This document shows, in pieces, positions 9,231-16,564 of a stretch of 64,000 bases of DNA. The translations under genes and the position numbers were made by a program. Each line of letters begins with the position of its first letter. Positions within the stretch are counted from its first letter, which is position 1. A model generated the notes under the pieces. The model saw only the letters and a list, made by a program, of their open reading frames with translations. It was not told the origin of the DNA and searched no databases. The stretch comes from Nannocystis punicea (lineage in GTDB: Bacteria; Myxococcota_A; Polyangia; Nannocystales; Nannocystaceae), in assembly GCF_026965555.1 (NCBI RefSeq), contig NZ_CP114040.1:6820001-6884000 (forward strand), read 5' to 3'.

Positions 9231-10169
9231 TCAAAAATTGATCGAGACGCCGGCACGCGGTCCGCTCCACGAAGCAGTGACGCGCGCGCGTCGGGCATGG
9301 CGGACGCGCAACCCGGCGAACAACGCAGTCGCCGCCAGCGCGACGCCGAGAGTGACGCCGCTCGCGACGAACAGCCGCCGCGCCGATCGCAAGTCGTCGC
9401 ATCCGCCGCCCGACGGCATCGCCTCGCAGAGGTCGACGCCGACCGCAGCATCGGCCGCGTCGGGCCCGGACAGCGCCGCCGCGTGGGCCCTGCGCCCGAG
9501 CTGGTCGCCGGCCACGAGCCCTGCGATCGCCAGCCCCGCGACCGCTGCCGACACGCCGAGCCCCGCGTCGAGCCCGATCGGTCGCCGCAGCGGCGGCACC
9601 GACATCGGCAGGGCCCGCAGCGGCGCCGACGTCGATTCGCTGCGCGGCTCCGTCGGCCTCGCAACCCGCGGCACCTCCGGCTCCGGCGGCGCGGGCAGTC
9701 CGGCGAGCAGCGGCTCCAGCTCCGCGCGTCGCTGCCGCGCGGCCGCGGCCGACCGCGACGCGCCGGCGTTCACCGCCTCGAGGTCCGCGAGAAACTCGTC
9801 GAGCAATTCGACGCACGCGGTCAGCATCGCCCGCGATGCCTCGCCCGTCAGGTTCGTGGCCAGGACGCAGCCCTCCGTCCCGTAGTGCACGATCTGCTCG
9901 CCCGCCGCGGAGTACCAGTCCGCCGCGGCCCCCTCCTTGCCGGTCGCGTAGGCCTCGCGCGCGAACATCAGCGCCCGGGCGTAGGCGGCGGCCGCCAGCC
10001 GCGGCTCGTTCGCCTGCCTCGCCTCGCGCGCGTCGCCGAGGCAGTTGCCGAGGTTCGCGTCGGCGTCGGCGTCGGCTCGCTCGTTCGCACACGTCCCGGT
10101 CGTCCGCGTCGGGGTCACCGGCGAGGCCGCGATCGACGCGGCGAGGACCAGACGTGAGCACGCGAGCAC
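9231..10169 (-). CDS. Secreted/membrane protein with two C-terminal membrane helices
   Basis: 312-aa protein. A GTG at 10169 opens a signal-peptide-like segment (VLACSRLVLAASIAAS); reading further upstream would run antisense through the kinase gene. A helical region resembling tetratricopeptide modules (ARALMFAREAYATGKEGAAADWYSA region) is followed by a Pro-rich linker. Two hydrophobic helices come next (about residues 215-235 and 272-295), then a short tail ending VSINF. It is divergent from the Ser/Thr kinase with only 21 bp between starts. Proteins of this layout often sit beside myxobacterial kinases (recollection, not tested). Function unknown. Confidence 0.65.
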   Translation of the reverse strand: MLACSRLVLAASIAASPVTPTRTTGTCANERADADADANLGNCLGDAREARQANEPRLAAAAYARALMFAREAYATGKEGAAADWYSAAGEQIVHYGTEGCVLATNLTGEASRAMLTACVELLDEFLADLEAVNAGASRSAAAARQRRAELEPLLAGLPAPPEPEVPRVARPTEPRSESTSAPLRALPMSVPPLRRPIGLDAGLGVSAAVAGLAIAGLVAGDQLGRRAHAAALSGPDAADAAVGVDLCEAMPSGGGCDDLRSARRLFVASGVTLGVALAATALFAGLRVRHARRARVTASWSGPRAGVSINF

Positions 10170-10190
10170 CGGCGTATCGTACCATGCGGC

Positions 10191-12449
10191 GTGGTCGAGG
10201 CAGACTACACGGGCGTCCTCCTCGACGGGCGCTACCGCGTCCAGGCGCGGCTCGGTCAGGGCGGCATGGGCACCGTGTACGTCGCCGAGCACGTCGGCCT
10301 CGCCCAGCCGCGGGCGATCAAGTTCCTGCGGGCCGACATCGCCCGCAAGCCCGGCGCGATCCAGCGGTTCCTGCAGGAGGCCCGCGTCCTCTCGGCGATG
10401 CGCCACGACAACCTGGTCGGCGTGATCGACATGGGCGAGCACGCCGGCTCCGCCTACTACGTCATGGAGCTGCTCACGGGCGAGGACCTGCGTCGGCGCC
10501 TGCGCCGCCTCGGCGGCCTCGGCTGGCCGCAGACGCGGGCGATCGCCCTGCAGGTGTGCGCGGCGCTGCGGCTGACCCACGCCCGCGGCGTCGTCCACCG
10601 CGATCTCAAGCCCGAGAACTGCTTCTGCGTCGACGCGGCCGACGGCGCCGTCCACATCAAGCTGCTCGACTTCGGGGTCGCCAAGGTCCCGCGCGAGGCC
10701 GGCGGCGCCTCGCAGCTGACCGGCGCCGGCGAGCTGCTCGGCACGATCGGCTACATGGCCCCCGAACAGCTCGAGGGCCAGGGCGACCGCCGCGCCGACA
10801 TCTACTCGCTCGGCGCCCTGATGTTCGAGATGCTCGCCGGCCGCCCGCTCCACACCGGCAACGCGTACGAGATCCTCGCCCGCATGCTGCTCGCCCCGGC
10901 GCCTGCCCTCGCCGGCGTGTGTGCGGTCGATCCGGCGATCGACCGACTCATCGCCACCGCGGTCGCCCGGGACCCCGACCAGCGCTTCGCGTCGATGGAC
11001 GCGTTCGCCGCGGCGATCGCCGAGATCCCCGTCACCGCCGAGCCGCAGGCGTTCGAGCGCCCCCTCACCGCGCTCGCGCGGCCCGAGGGCGAGACGACAG
11101 CCGGCGGCACACCTGTCCCCGCGGACATGCCCGTCACCGCCGCACCTGGCCGCCCTGAGGACATGCCCGTCACCGCCGTACCTGGCCTCGAGGACACGCT
11201 ATTGGCGAGCCCACGCCGCCCGGCGCCCGCCCGCGGTGTCCATGTCCCCGCAGACAGCTCCGCCGCCCGCGACACGCCTGCCCCCGCGGAAGCCCGCGTC
11301 CCTGGCCCGCCTGTCCGCGAGGACAGCTCCCCCACCACTCCTGCACCTGTCCGCGCGGACAGCTCCGCCGTCACCCACGTACCAGTCCGCCCGGACATCT
11401 CGCCCGCGCTCCCCACACCTGTCCGCGAGGACAGATCTTCCACCACCCTCCCACCTGTCCGCGAGGACAGCTCCTCCGCCCCCCGTGCATCTGTCCGCGA
11501 GGACAGCTCCTCCGCCCCCCGCGCACCTGTCCGCGAGGACAGATCTTCCACCACCCTCCCACCTGTCCGCGCGGACATCTCGCCCGCGCTCCCCACACCT
11601 GTCCGCGAGGACAGATCTTCCACCACCCGCGCACCTGTCCGCGGGGGCAGCTCCTCCGCGCCCCCCGCACCTGTCCGCGAGGGAAGCTCCTCCGCCCTCC
11701 CCGTACCTGTCCACACGGACAGCTCTCCCCCGACCCGCGCCTCCGACACACCTGTCCCTACGGACAGCTCCCCCGCTCCGTCGCGCTCGCGCCTCGCTCG
11801 CGGGCTCGCCGCCGCCCTGCTCGCCGCCGTGATCGCCTGGCAGGTCTGGCCTGTCGACGAGGCGTCCACCCCACCGGCCCCGGCGCCGTCACCCCCTGCC
11901 ACCGCCGCGACCGGACCTGTCCCTGCGGCCAGCCCCTTCGCAGACACACCTGTCCCTGCGGCCAGCCCCGACCCCTCGCCCGTCTCACCTGTCCCTGCGG
12001 CCAGCCCCGACCCCCCGCCCACGCCACCTGTCCCCGATGCCAGCCCCGGCGCCCCGCCCGTCGCACCTGTCTCTGCGGCCAGCCCCGCCGCCTCCGCTCC
12101 TGCGCCCGCGGCCTCGCGCCCTGCGCCCGTCAAGCCTCCACGCGACGTCATCAAACCCTCGCCACCCGCTCGCCCGCTCACCCGCGAGGCGCTCCGCGGT
12201 CGTCTCGAGCGCGAGCTCGCGTCCTGCGGCTCGCCGTACGTCGCCGAGGAGATCGCCGTCCGCGTCACCCCGGGCGAGGCCGGCAAGCTCGCGGGACTCG
12301 CCGCGCTCGCCGACGGTCGACTCGCCCCCGGCACCGTCGACTGCCTCGAGCGGGAGCTCGCGCGAGTCCTCGCCGGGCTCGCCGAGGGCGTCGACGCCGC
12401 GCGGGCCTTCGACGTGTCCCTGACGCTCCCCCGGCGCGGCGGGGGTTGA
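10191..12449 (+). CDS. Transmembrane eukaryote-like Ser/Thr protein kinase with repeat-rich linkers
   Basis: 752-aa kinase. The N-terminal domain has all key motifs: glycine loop LGQGGMGTVY (21-30), Lys44 (AIK), HRDLKPEN (136-143), DFG (160-162), MAPEQ (189-193). Residues about 300-535 form a low-complexity cytoplasmic linker with a 12-residue repeat (consensus PVREDSSSAPRA), encoded by 36-bp units each holding a palindrome. One membrane helix follows (about 540-555, RGLAAALLAAVIAWQVW). The extracytoplasmic part has Pro/Ala repeats (PVPAASP-type) and ends in a small folded domain. GTG at 10191 is the start; ATG at 10184 is out of frame. An FHA protein follows after 33 bp and may read its phosphorylation output. 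Confidence 0.92.
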   Translation: MVEADYTGVLLDGRYRVQARLGQGGMGTVYVAEHVGLAQPRAIKFLRADIARKPGAIQRFLQEARVLSAMRHDNLVGVIDMGEHAGSAYYVMELLTGEDLRRRLRRLGGLGWPQTRAIALQVCAALRLTHARGVVHRDLKPENCFCVDAADGAVHIKLLDFGVAKVPREAGGASQLTGAGELLGTIGYMAPEQLEGQGDRRADIYSLGALMFEMLAGRPLHTGNAYEILARMLLAPAPALAGVCAVDPAIDRLIATAVARDPDQRFASMDAFAAAIAEIPVTAEPQAFERPLTALARPEGETTAGGTPVPADMPVTAAPGRPEDMPVTAVPGLEDTLLASPRRPAPARGVHVPADSSAARDTPAPAEARVPGPPVREDSSPTTPAPVRADSSAVTHVPVRPDISPALPTPVREDRSSTTLPPVREDSSSAPRASVREDSSSAPRAPVREDRSSTTLPPVRADISPALPTPVREDRSSTTRAPVRGGSSSAPPAPVREGSSSALPVPVHTDSSPPTRASDTPVPTDSSPAPSRSRLARGLAAALLAAVIAWQVWPVDEASTPPAPAPSPPATAATGPVPAASPFADTPVPAASPDPSPVSPVPAASPDPPPTPPVPDASPGAPPVAPVSAASPAASAPAPAASRPAPVKPPRDVIKPSPPARPLTREALRGRLERELASCGSPYVAEEIAVRVTPGEAGKLAGLAALADGRLAPGTVDCLERELARVLAGLAEGVDAARAFDVSLTLPRRGGG
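11311..11790 (+). repeat. Array of 36-bp repeats each containing CTGTCC-N4-GGACAG
   Basis: CTGTCC-type cores start at 11311, 11347, 11383, 11419, 11455, 11491, 11527, 11563, 11599, 11635, 11671 and 11707, exactly 36 bp apart, then at 11752 after a 9-bp insertion. Most copies carry the palindrome CTGTCCGCGAGGACAG (6-bp stem, 4-nt loop); a few are degenerate (11383 CAGTCC; 11635 and 11671 lose the right arm). The array is in frame inside the kinase linker. Confidence 0.92.
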
Positions 12450-12482
12450 TCGCCGCGAACGAGGCCGTGTACTGGTAGGCGA

Positions 12483-13400
12483 ATGGCGGCGCTCCTCGGA
12501 CCCGACGCCCGGCGGCTCGGCGCCCTCCCGGCCCGATGCGTCGTCGGTCGCTCGCAGGCCTGCGACCTCGTGCTCGACGGCCGCGACGTCTCGCGTGAGC
12601 ACGCCGCCGTCCACTGGACCGGCGCCGTGTGGGAGCTGCAGGACCTCGGCAGCCGCAACGGCACCTACCTCGACGGTCGCCGGCTCGTCGCGCGGGAGTG
12701 CCGGCCGCTCGCGCGCGGCGCGGAGATCCGCTTCGGCGAGACCCTCGGCCCGTGGCAGCTCGTCGACGACGCTCCGCCGCGGCCGATGGCCGTCAACCTC
12801 GTCGACGGCCGGGTCGTCCTCGTCGATGTCGACGAGCTCGCCCTGCCCGACGCCGACGAGCCTGCCCTGTGGCTGCGCCGGTCGGACGCGGGCGTGTGGT
12901 TCGCCGAGCCCGCCGGCGGCCCGGCCACCCGCGTCGAGGACCGCGCCGTCCTGACCGCCGGCAGCGAGCCGTGGCGCGTGCACCTCACCGAGGGCGTCGC
13001 CGCGACCTGGCAGGCCGCGAGCGAACCCGACGCCCCGCCCGTGCACTTGCAGTTCCGCGTCAGCGCCGACGAGGAGCACGTCGAGCTCGCCGCCCGCGTC
13101 GGCGAGCGGCGGATCGACCTCAAGGCGCGGGCGCATCACTATCCGCTGCTCGTGCTCGCGCGGGCCCGCCTGGCCGACCGCGCCGCCGGCGTCCCCGAGG
13201 GCGAGCAGGGCTGGCTGCAGCAAGACCGCCTGCTGCAGATGCTCAAGGTCGACGCCGGCTACCTCCACCTGAGCATCCACCGGATCCGCCTGCAGTTCAC
13301 CCAGGCCGGCGTGCCGGACCCCGCGCGGGTGGTCGAGCGCCGCCTCGGCGCCGGCCTCCTCCGCCTCGGCCTCGCGCACGTGACGATCGATCCGCTGTGA
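12483..13400 (+). CDS. FHA-domain protein with C-terminal winged-helix-like domain
   Basis: 305-aa soluble protein. The N-terminal FHA domain (about residues 15-90) shows the phosphothreonine-binding signature: GRS (22-24), SREH (37-40) and LGSRNGTYLDG (55-65). A beta-rich middle follows. Residues about 200-305 are helical with Trp/Leu-rich segments (GWLQQDRLLQMLKVD, HLSIHRIRLQFTQAGV) that look like the winged-helix domain often fused to FHA in myxobacteria; DNA binding is inferred. It starts 33 bp after the kinase stop on the same strand, so a kinase to phospho-dependent regulator pathway is plausible. Confidence 0.85.
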   Translation: MAALLGPDARRLGALPARCVVGRSQACDLVLDGRDVSREHAAVHWTGAVWELQDLGSRNGTYLDGRRLVARECRPLARGAEIRFGETLGPWQLVDDAPPRPMAVNLVDGRVVLVDVDELALPDADEPALWLRRSDAGVWFAEPAGGPATRVEDRAVLTAGSEPWRVHLTEGVAATWQAASEPDAPPVHLQFRVSADEEHVELAARVGERRIDLKARAHHYPLLVLARARLADRAAGVPEGEQGWLQQDRLLQMLKVDAGYLHLSIHRIRLQFTQAGVPDPARVVERRLGAGLLRLGLAHVTIDPL

Positions 13401-14207
13401 CCGCTCATTCTCCGCGCGGTCGGCCGCGTCGACCCGGCCCGTGGCGTACGCGTTTCCCCCCGACGAGCCCGACCGCCAGTGGCGCTGGACGAGCCTGGAC
13501 GACGCGGGTTCGGTCGAGCGCCGGTCCCCGCGCGCGCCGGCGCGAGGGTCGTCGACAGTGCAGTGAATCGCGACGGCGAACGCAAGGCTCGCCGAATCCA
13601 GCGTGTAGTTCGCGTTATTCGATCGATCGGGCATACACTCGCCTGAGCACGCGCTTGCGATCGCGTCGACGAGCGTCAAGGTCACGCCGACCGAACACGA
13701 ATGCGATGATTTCTCCAGCGACGAAATGGTAAGAGTTCGAGACGTATGGCCTGACGTCCCGGGGCTCTCCCGAATTTCCTCCGATTTCTCCCGGATTGCA
13801 GCCATTCTCGATCTCTTGTGCCCAGCCAGCGGCTTTGATCGCTCGCCTTTTCGCGCTTCCGTATGCGCGAAGTGCTACCCCCTCAATTAGGCCGAAATCC
13901 GAGGGAGGGGGACCACGTGATCCGCGATTCGAATGCAGTCGCCGGCGCCCATGGGGCCCCTCCCCCCCTCCGCGGCTCACCGGTCAAGCAGTCAAAATCT
14001 TCTTGCTCTCCGGTGTGGCGTCGATCTAATGTGTCCTCACATGCGGTCTGTCTTCGTGTGAAGTCGTCGACGCATATGGACAGCCGGTCTCGACGGGTGC
14101 GCGTCGGGTCTTGCTTCGATCAACAGGTGCGCAATGAACATCAGGATGGCTGTCCGCGGGCACCGACCTCTCGGACAGACTCCTGGCGCTGAAGTAAAGG
14201 ATGGGGA
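13401..14207. other. 800-bp region with lower GC and a possible gene remnant
   Basis: GC falls visibly in 13560-14110. A coding-like minus-strand stretch at 13615-13910 is listed separately. The remainder holds the region upstream of the gene at 14208, whose ribosome binding site (AAAGGATGGGGA) is clear. No RNA gene or repeat recognised. Confidence 0.4.
13615..13910 (-). pseudogene. Coding-like remnant, no credible start
   Basis: The minus strand encodes about 95 residues with protein-like character: GVALRAYGSAKRRAIKAAGW, then NGCNPGEIGGNSGEPRDVRP, then YVSNSYHFVAGEIIAFVFGR, ending VYARSIE. Upstream the frame runs into low-complexity Gly/Pro/Arg translation with no ribosome binding site. The Asn/Gly/Tyr-rich tail recalls C-termini of polymorphic toxins, but I cannot name a family. 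Lower GC than the neighbours hints at acquisition. Treat as tentative. Confidence 0.35.
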
Positions 14208-15005
14208 ATGCGGACCGATATCAAGGTTGTGTCAGGGCTCGCAGCAGGCGCGGTGGTCGTCGCATTCGCCGTGTGCACCCCCTCGCAGCGGCCGACCCCG
14301 AGCAAGCTCGTTCCGGCCGATTCGGCGGCCGCGAACGCGCAAGGGGCGAGGACCTCGGGCGCGGGGCTCGGGCTCGGCGTGAGCGCGCAGCCGTACGATC
14401 CGGCCAACATTCATCCGTTGGATTGGCCGCCGAACGCCGATGCGCGGCTCAGGGAGACGGCCGCGGCGGGCGTCGACCTCATCGCGGAATTCGACGGCGG
14501 CAAAGCGCAATGGTCCGACACGCTGCTGAGCGTGAACAGCCCCAACTTCCAGCGCCTCGAGCGGAAGCAGTGCGCTGCGGACGTCGGGGAGGCCAGCATC
14601 GGGGAGTGCGCGCTCAATATCAAGATGGCGGTCCGACGCACGGGGCCGAAAGCGGGCGAGATCGCGTTCGCTCAGGCCGAGCTCGAGCACTCCGAGCACC
14701 CCGGCTGCGAGCAGTTCAGCGCCTGCCTGATGGAACATCGAGTCGGCGCGACGATCCCCTTGCCCGCCGGTGACGAGGACCTGCTGGGAATGTCGCAGAG
14801 GCTCGTCATGCAGCGTCCGAACTCGGCCTCGAAGGACCCGGCCGCGCTGCAGGCCTCGGTCGACACCCTGGCGGAGGATCTGGCGCGCGCGCGAGAGATG
14901 GGTCTGCACGAGAGCGACGACCCGAAGGTGTTGTATGCGTTCAGGATGCAGGAGGAGGCGATGAAATTCCTCATCGAGCGGCAAAAAGAAGGTTCCGGAG
15001 GTTGA
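14208..15005 (+). CDS. Exported/membrane-anchored hypothetical protein of the six-Cys peptide locus
   Basis: 265-aa protein. ATG at 14208 has a good ribosome binding site (AAAGGATGGGGA). An N-terminal hydrophobic helix (residues 7-23, VVSGLAAGAVVVAFAVC) is followed by the periplasmic body, so it is anchored or secreted. It contains Cys23 plus four body cysteines (QCAADVGEASIGEC and GCEQFSAC) and a helical C-terminus rich in Glu, Met and Arg. No family recognised. The next gene starts 3 nt after its stop, so the two are co-translated. Position just upstream of the two small Cys-rich secreted peptides suggests a role in their export, folding or use (inference). Confidence 0.78.
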   Translation: MRTDIKVVSGLAAGAVVVAFAVCTPSQRPTPSKLVPADSAAANAQGARTSGAGLGLGVSAQPYDPANIHPLDWPPNADARLRETAAAGVDLIAEFDGGKAQWSDTLLSVNSPNFQRLERKQCAADVGEASIGECALNIKMAVRRTGPKAGEIAFAQAELEHSEHPGCEQFSACLMEHRVGATIPLPAGDEDLLGMSQRLVMQRPNSASKDPAALQASVDTLAEDLARAREMGLHESDDPKVLYAFRMQEEAMKFLIERQKEGSGG

Positions 15006-15008
15006 GCG

Positions 15009-15500
15009 ATGCGTGGAAGTATCAAGATCGCGCTGATGCTCGTGCTCGGCGTCGCGAGCGGGATCGGCGTCAGGCGCCTGCTCTCGCCGTATTTCTGGCT
15101 ACCGTCGGACCAGGTCTGGGTCCTCGTCAACGAGGGGTGCCCGGCGTCGAAGCTGGCATTCAGCGAGCTGAGCGTCGACGAGACGCTTCGCGGGCGCTTG
15201 CTCGTCGTGCCGACCGAGGATGACTCGAACGCGTTCGGTCGAGAGGTGTGCCACGCGGCCCTCGACCAATTGCGGGCCGACGCCGCGGTTTTGCGGCTCG
15301 TTCCGGACTCTTTCGCTTGCAAGTGGCTGGCGGACGACGCGCGGACGCTGAAGGCCACGCTCGAGCAACAATACTCCCCCGTCTTCACGCTCGGTGAGCA
15401 GATCATCCCGATGGGCGGGGAGCCCGCAGCGCTTCTCGAGCGGGGCCTGGAGATGCGCCCGACCGCCGATTCATTCGGGATCAAGGTGCGGAGCGGCTAG
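15009..15500 (+). CDS. Membrane-anchored thioredoxin-fold-like protein with CPAS motif
   Basis: 163 aa. An N-terminal membrane segment (IALMLVLGVASGIGV, residues 6-20) precedes a periplasmic domain. VWVLVNEGCPASKLAFSEL matches the first beta strand and active-site helix of a thioredoxin fold, but the CxxC is CPAS, one thiol only. A later loop, YSPVFTLGEQIIPMGG, resembles the cis-Pro loop and strand of thioredoxin/DsbA proteins, followed by a last helix. Two more cysteines (EVCHAAL, FACKWL) are present. Coupled to the gene before it (3-nt gap). A redox chaperone or isomerase for the six-Cys peptides downstream is an inference; the fold call itself is from motif reading. Confidence 0.7.
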   Translation: MRGSIKIALMLVLGVASGIGVRRLLSPYFWLPSDQVWVLVNEGCPASKLAFSELSVDETLRGRLLVVPTEDDSNAFGREVCHAALDQLRADAAVLRLVPDSFACKWLADDARTLKATLEQQYSPVFTLGEQIIPMGGEPAALLERGLEMRPTADSFGIKVRSG

Positions 15501-15604
15501 CGAACGACGGGTCGAACGGCCCCCTCGAGAGTCGTGTCTGGACGCGTGATGCTGTGCCGTGGCGGTGGTGTTCGCGCGTGGCCTGTACACATTGGCAGGC
15601 GCCT

Positions 15605-15660
15605 GAATTTCCCTCCGTGAGGAGGGCGACAGAAGACAAACCCAACAGAGGAGTTCGAAC
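15605..15660 (+). promoter_or_regulatory. 5'-leader hairpin of peptide cassette 1
   Basis: CCCTCC-GTGA-GGAGGG at 15611-15626 is a perfect 6-bp stem with a GNRA-type (GUGA) tetraloop. It is followed by GCGACA, an A-rich spacer (GAAGACAAACCCAACA) and the ribosome binding site AGAGGAG. The same element precedes the second peptide gene. Role in RNA stability or translation control is inferred. Confidence 0.6.
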
Positions 15661-15661
15661 A

Positions 15662-15931
15662 ATGAAACTGTCTACATTTCTGTGCGGCGCCGTGTTTCTC
15701 GCGGGCGCCATGCTCGGTGTCTCCAGCGTGAATGCGGCGCCCGACCTGCAAGACGCGGTGGAACCGCAGGAGGAAGCGCTGTGCTGCTGGGAGAATCTCG
15801 CGATCCACGTATGCTACGTCACCGCGGGGATGTGCAATTGCAGCAATTGCGGCATCTCGGACACGGATGGCGTCGCGGCGGAGGAGGTCGACTTGACGGT
15901 CAAGCCGCTTCGGCTTCCTTTCGGCATCTGA
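15662..15931 (+). CDS. Secreted six-cysteine peptide 1
   Basis: 89-aa precursor. ATG at 15662 has the ribosome binding site AGAGGAG. The signal peptide (MKLSTFLCGAVFLAGAMLGV, cleavage expected after NAA) is followed by a short acidic segment, then a cysteine core with the spacing CC-x8-C-x6-C-x-C-x2-C. An acidic spacer and the tail VKPLRLPFGI end it. Signal peptide and tail are almost identical to the second copy, whereas the core between the cysteines differs, the pattern expected of a diversifying secreted peptide with a conserved export or processing frame. Not a family I recognise. Disulfide bonding or cleavage near the tail is inferred. Confidence 0.85.
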   Translation: MKLSTFLCGAVFLAGAMLGVSSVNAAPDLQDAVEPQEEALCCWENLAIHVCYVTAGMCNCSNCGISDTDGVAAEEVDLTVKPLRLPFGI

Positions 15932-15972
15932 CGCGGCAGTCCGCGTCGTCCGTCCCGCTCACGGCGGGACGG
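15930..15972 (+). terminator. Double hairpin terminator of peptide cassette 1
   Basis: GACGCGG-CAGT-CCGCGTC (15930-15947) overlaps the stop codon, followed by CCGTCCCG-N7-CGGGACGG (15950-15972). Both stems are perfect and are duplicated after peptide gene 2. Confidence 0.75.
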
Positions 15973-16059
15973 TCGTGGCGCTGCGGTCCGCGCTCTCAAG
16001 GACGGTCTTGATGGGCCCGTGGCGTTCGCGCGTGGGCCTGAATACAAGGCCAGGCCCCC

Positions 16060-16117
16060 GTCGATTTCCCTCCGTGAGGAGGGCGACAATAGACAAACCC
16101 AACAGAGGAGTTCGGAC
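16060..16117 (+). promoter_or_regulatory. 5'-leader hairpin of peptide cassette 2
   Basis: Second copy of the leader: CCCTCC-GTGA-GGAGGG at 16068-16083, then GCGACA, AGACAAACCCAACAGAGGAG and the ATG at 16119. The upstream stretch at about 16018-16047 (GTGGCGTTCGCGCG...) also matches 15556-15590, so promoter and leader were duplicated together. Confidence 0.6.
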
Positions 16118-16118
16118 A

Positions 16119-16403
16119 TGAAACTGTCTACATTGCTGTGCGGCGCCGTGTTTCTCGCGGGCGCCATGATCGGTGTCTCCAGCGTGAATGCGGCGCCGAG
16201 GGCCCAGAGTGACCTTTCGGGCGGGAGGGAAACGCAGGAGGACGAGCCGTGCTGCATCATGCTGCTCACGACCCACCATTGCATCGTCGGTGATATCTGC
16301 GGTTGCAACTGCAGCATCTCGGGCACGAGTGGCGCCGTGGCGGAAGAGGAAGAGGAAGAGGTCGCCCTGGTCAAGCCGCTTCGGCTTCCCTTCGGCATCT
16401 GAC
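16119..16403 (+). CDS. Secreted six-cysteine peptide 2
   Basis: 94-aa paralogue of the peptide at 15662. The signal peptide differs at only two residues; the tail VKPLRLPFGI is identical. The core has CC-x8-C-x5-C-x-C-x-C, the same six cysteines in order with shortened last gaps, while most residues between them differ (IMLLTTHH against WENLAIHV). The propeptide before the core is longer, and an acidic EEEEEE run precedes the tail. Conserved ends with divergent core suggest selection on the exported core. Function unknown: a signal, toxin, surface or metal-binding peptide are all possible. Confidence 0.85.
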
Positions 16404-16443
16404 GCGGTAGGCCGCGTCGTCCGTCCCGCTCACGGCGGGACGG
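16401..16443 (+). terminator. Double hairpin terminator of peptide cassette 2
   Basis: GACGCGG-TAGG-CCGCGTC overlapping the stop codon, then CCGTCCCG-N7-CGGGACGG at 16421-16443; same arrangement as in cassette 1. Confidence 0.75.
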
Positions 16444-16564
16444 CCCGTCCGTGAGGTGAGCGGACCCCTGCACGCCGCCGGCCTGACCTCTGTGATCGCG
16501 CCGACGGCCCCCTGAGCGGATATCCGCGGTCGCGCGGGCCCGGCGAGATCGGATACGATGCGGT

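Noticed and set aside
11311..11790. CRISPR-like appearance of evenly spaced palindromic repeats
   Set aside because: The units are contiguous 36-bp in-frame coding repeats with no unique spacers, inside an intact kinase gene; no cas genes.
13595..13805. Alternative minus-strand frame (HSCSVGVTLTLVDAIASACS)
   Set aside because: Overlaps the better coding-like frame 13615-13910 and continues into the antisense of the FHA gene; taken as a shadow.
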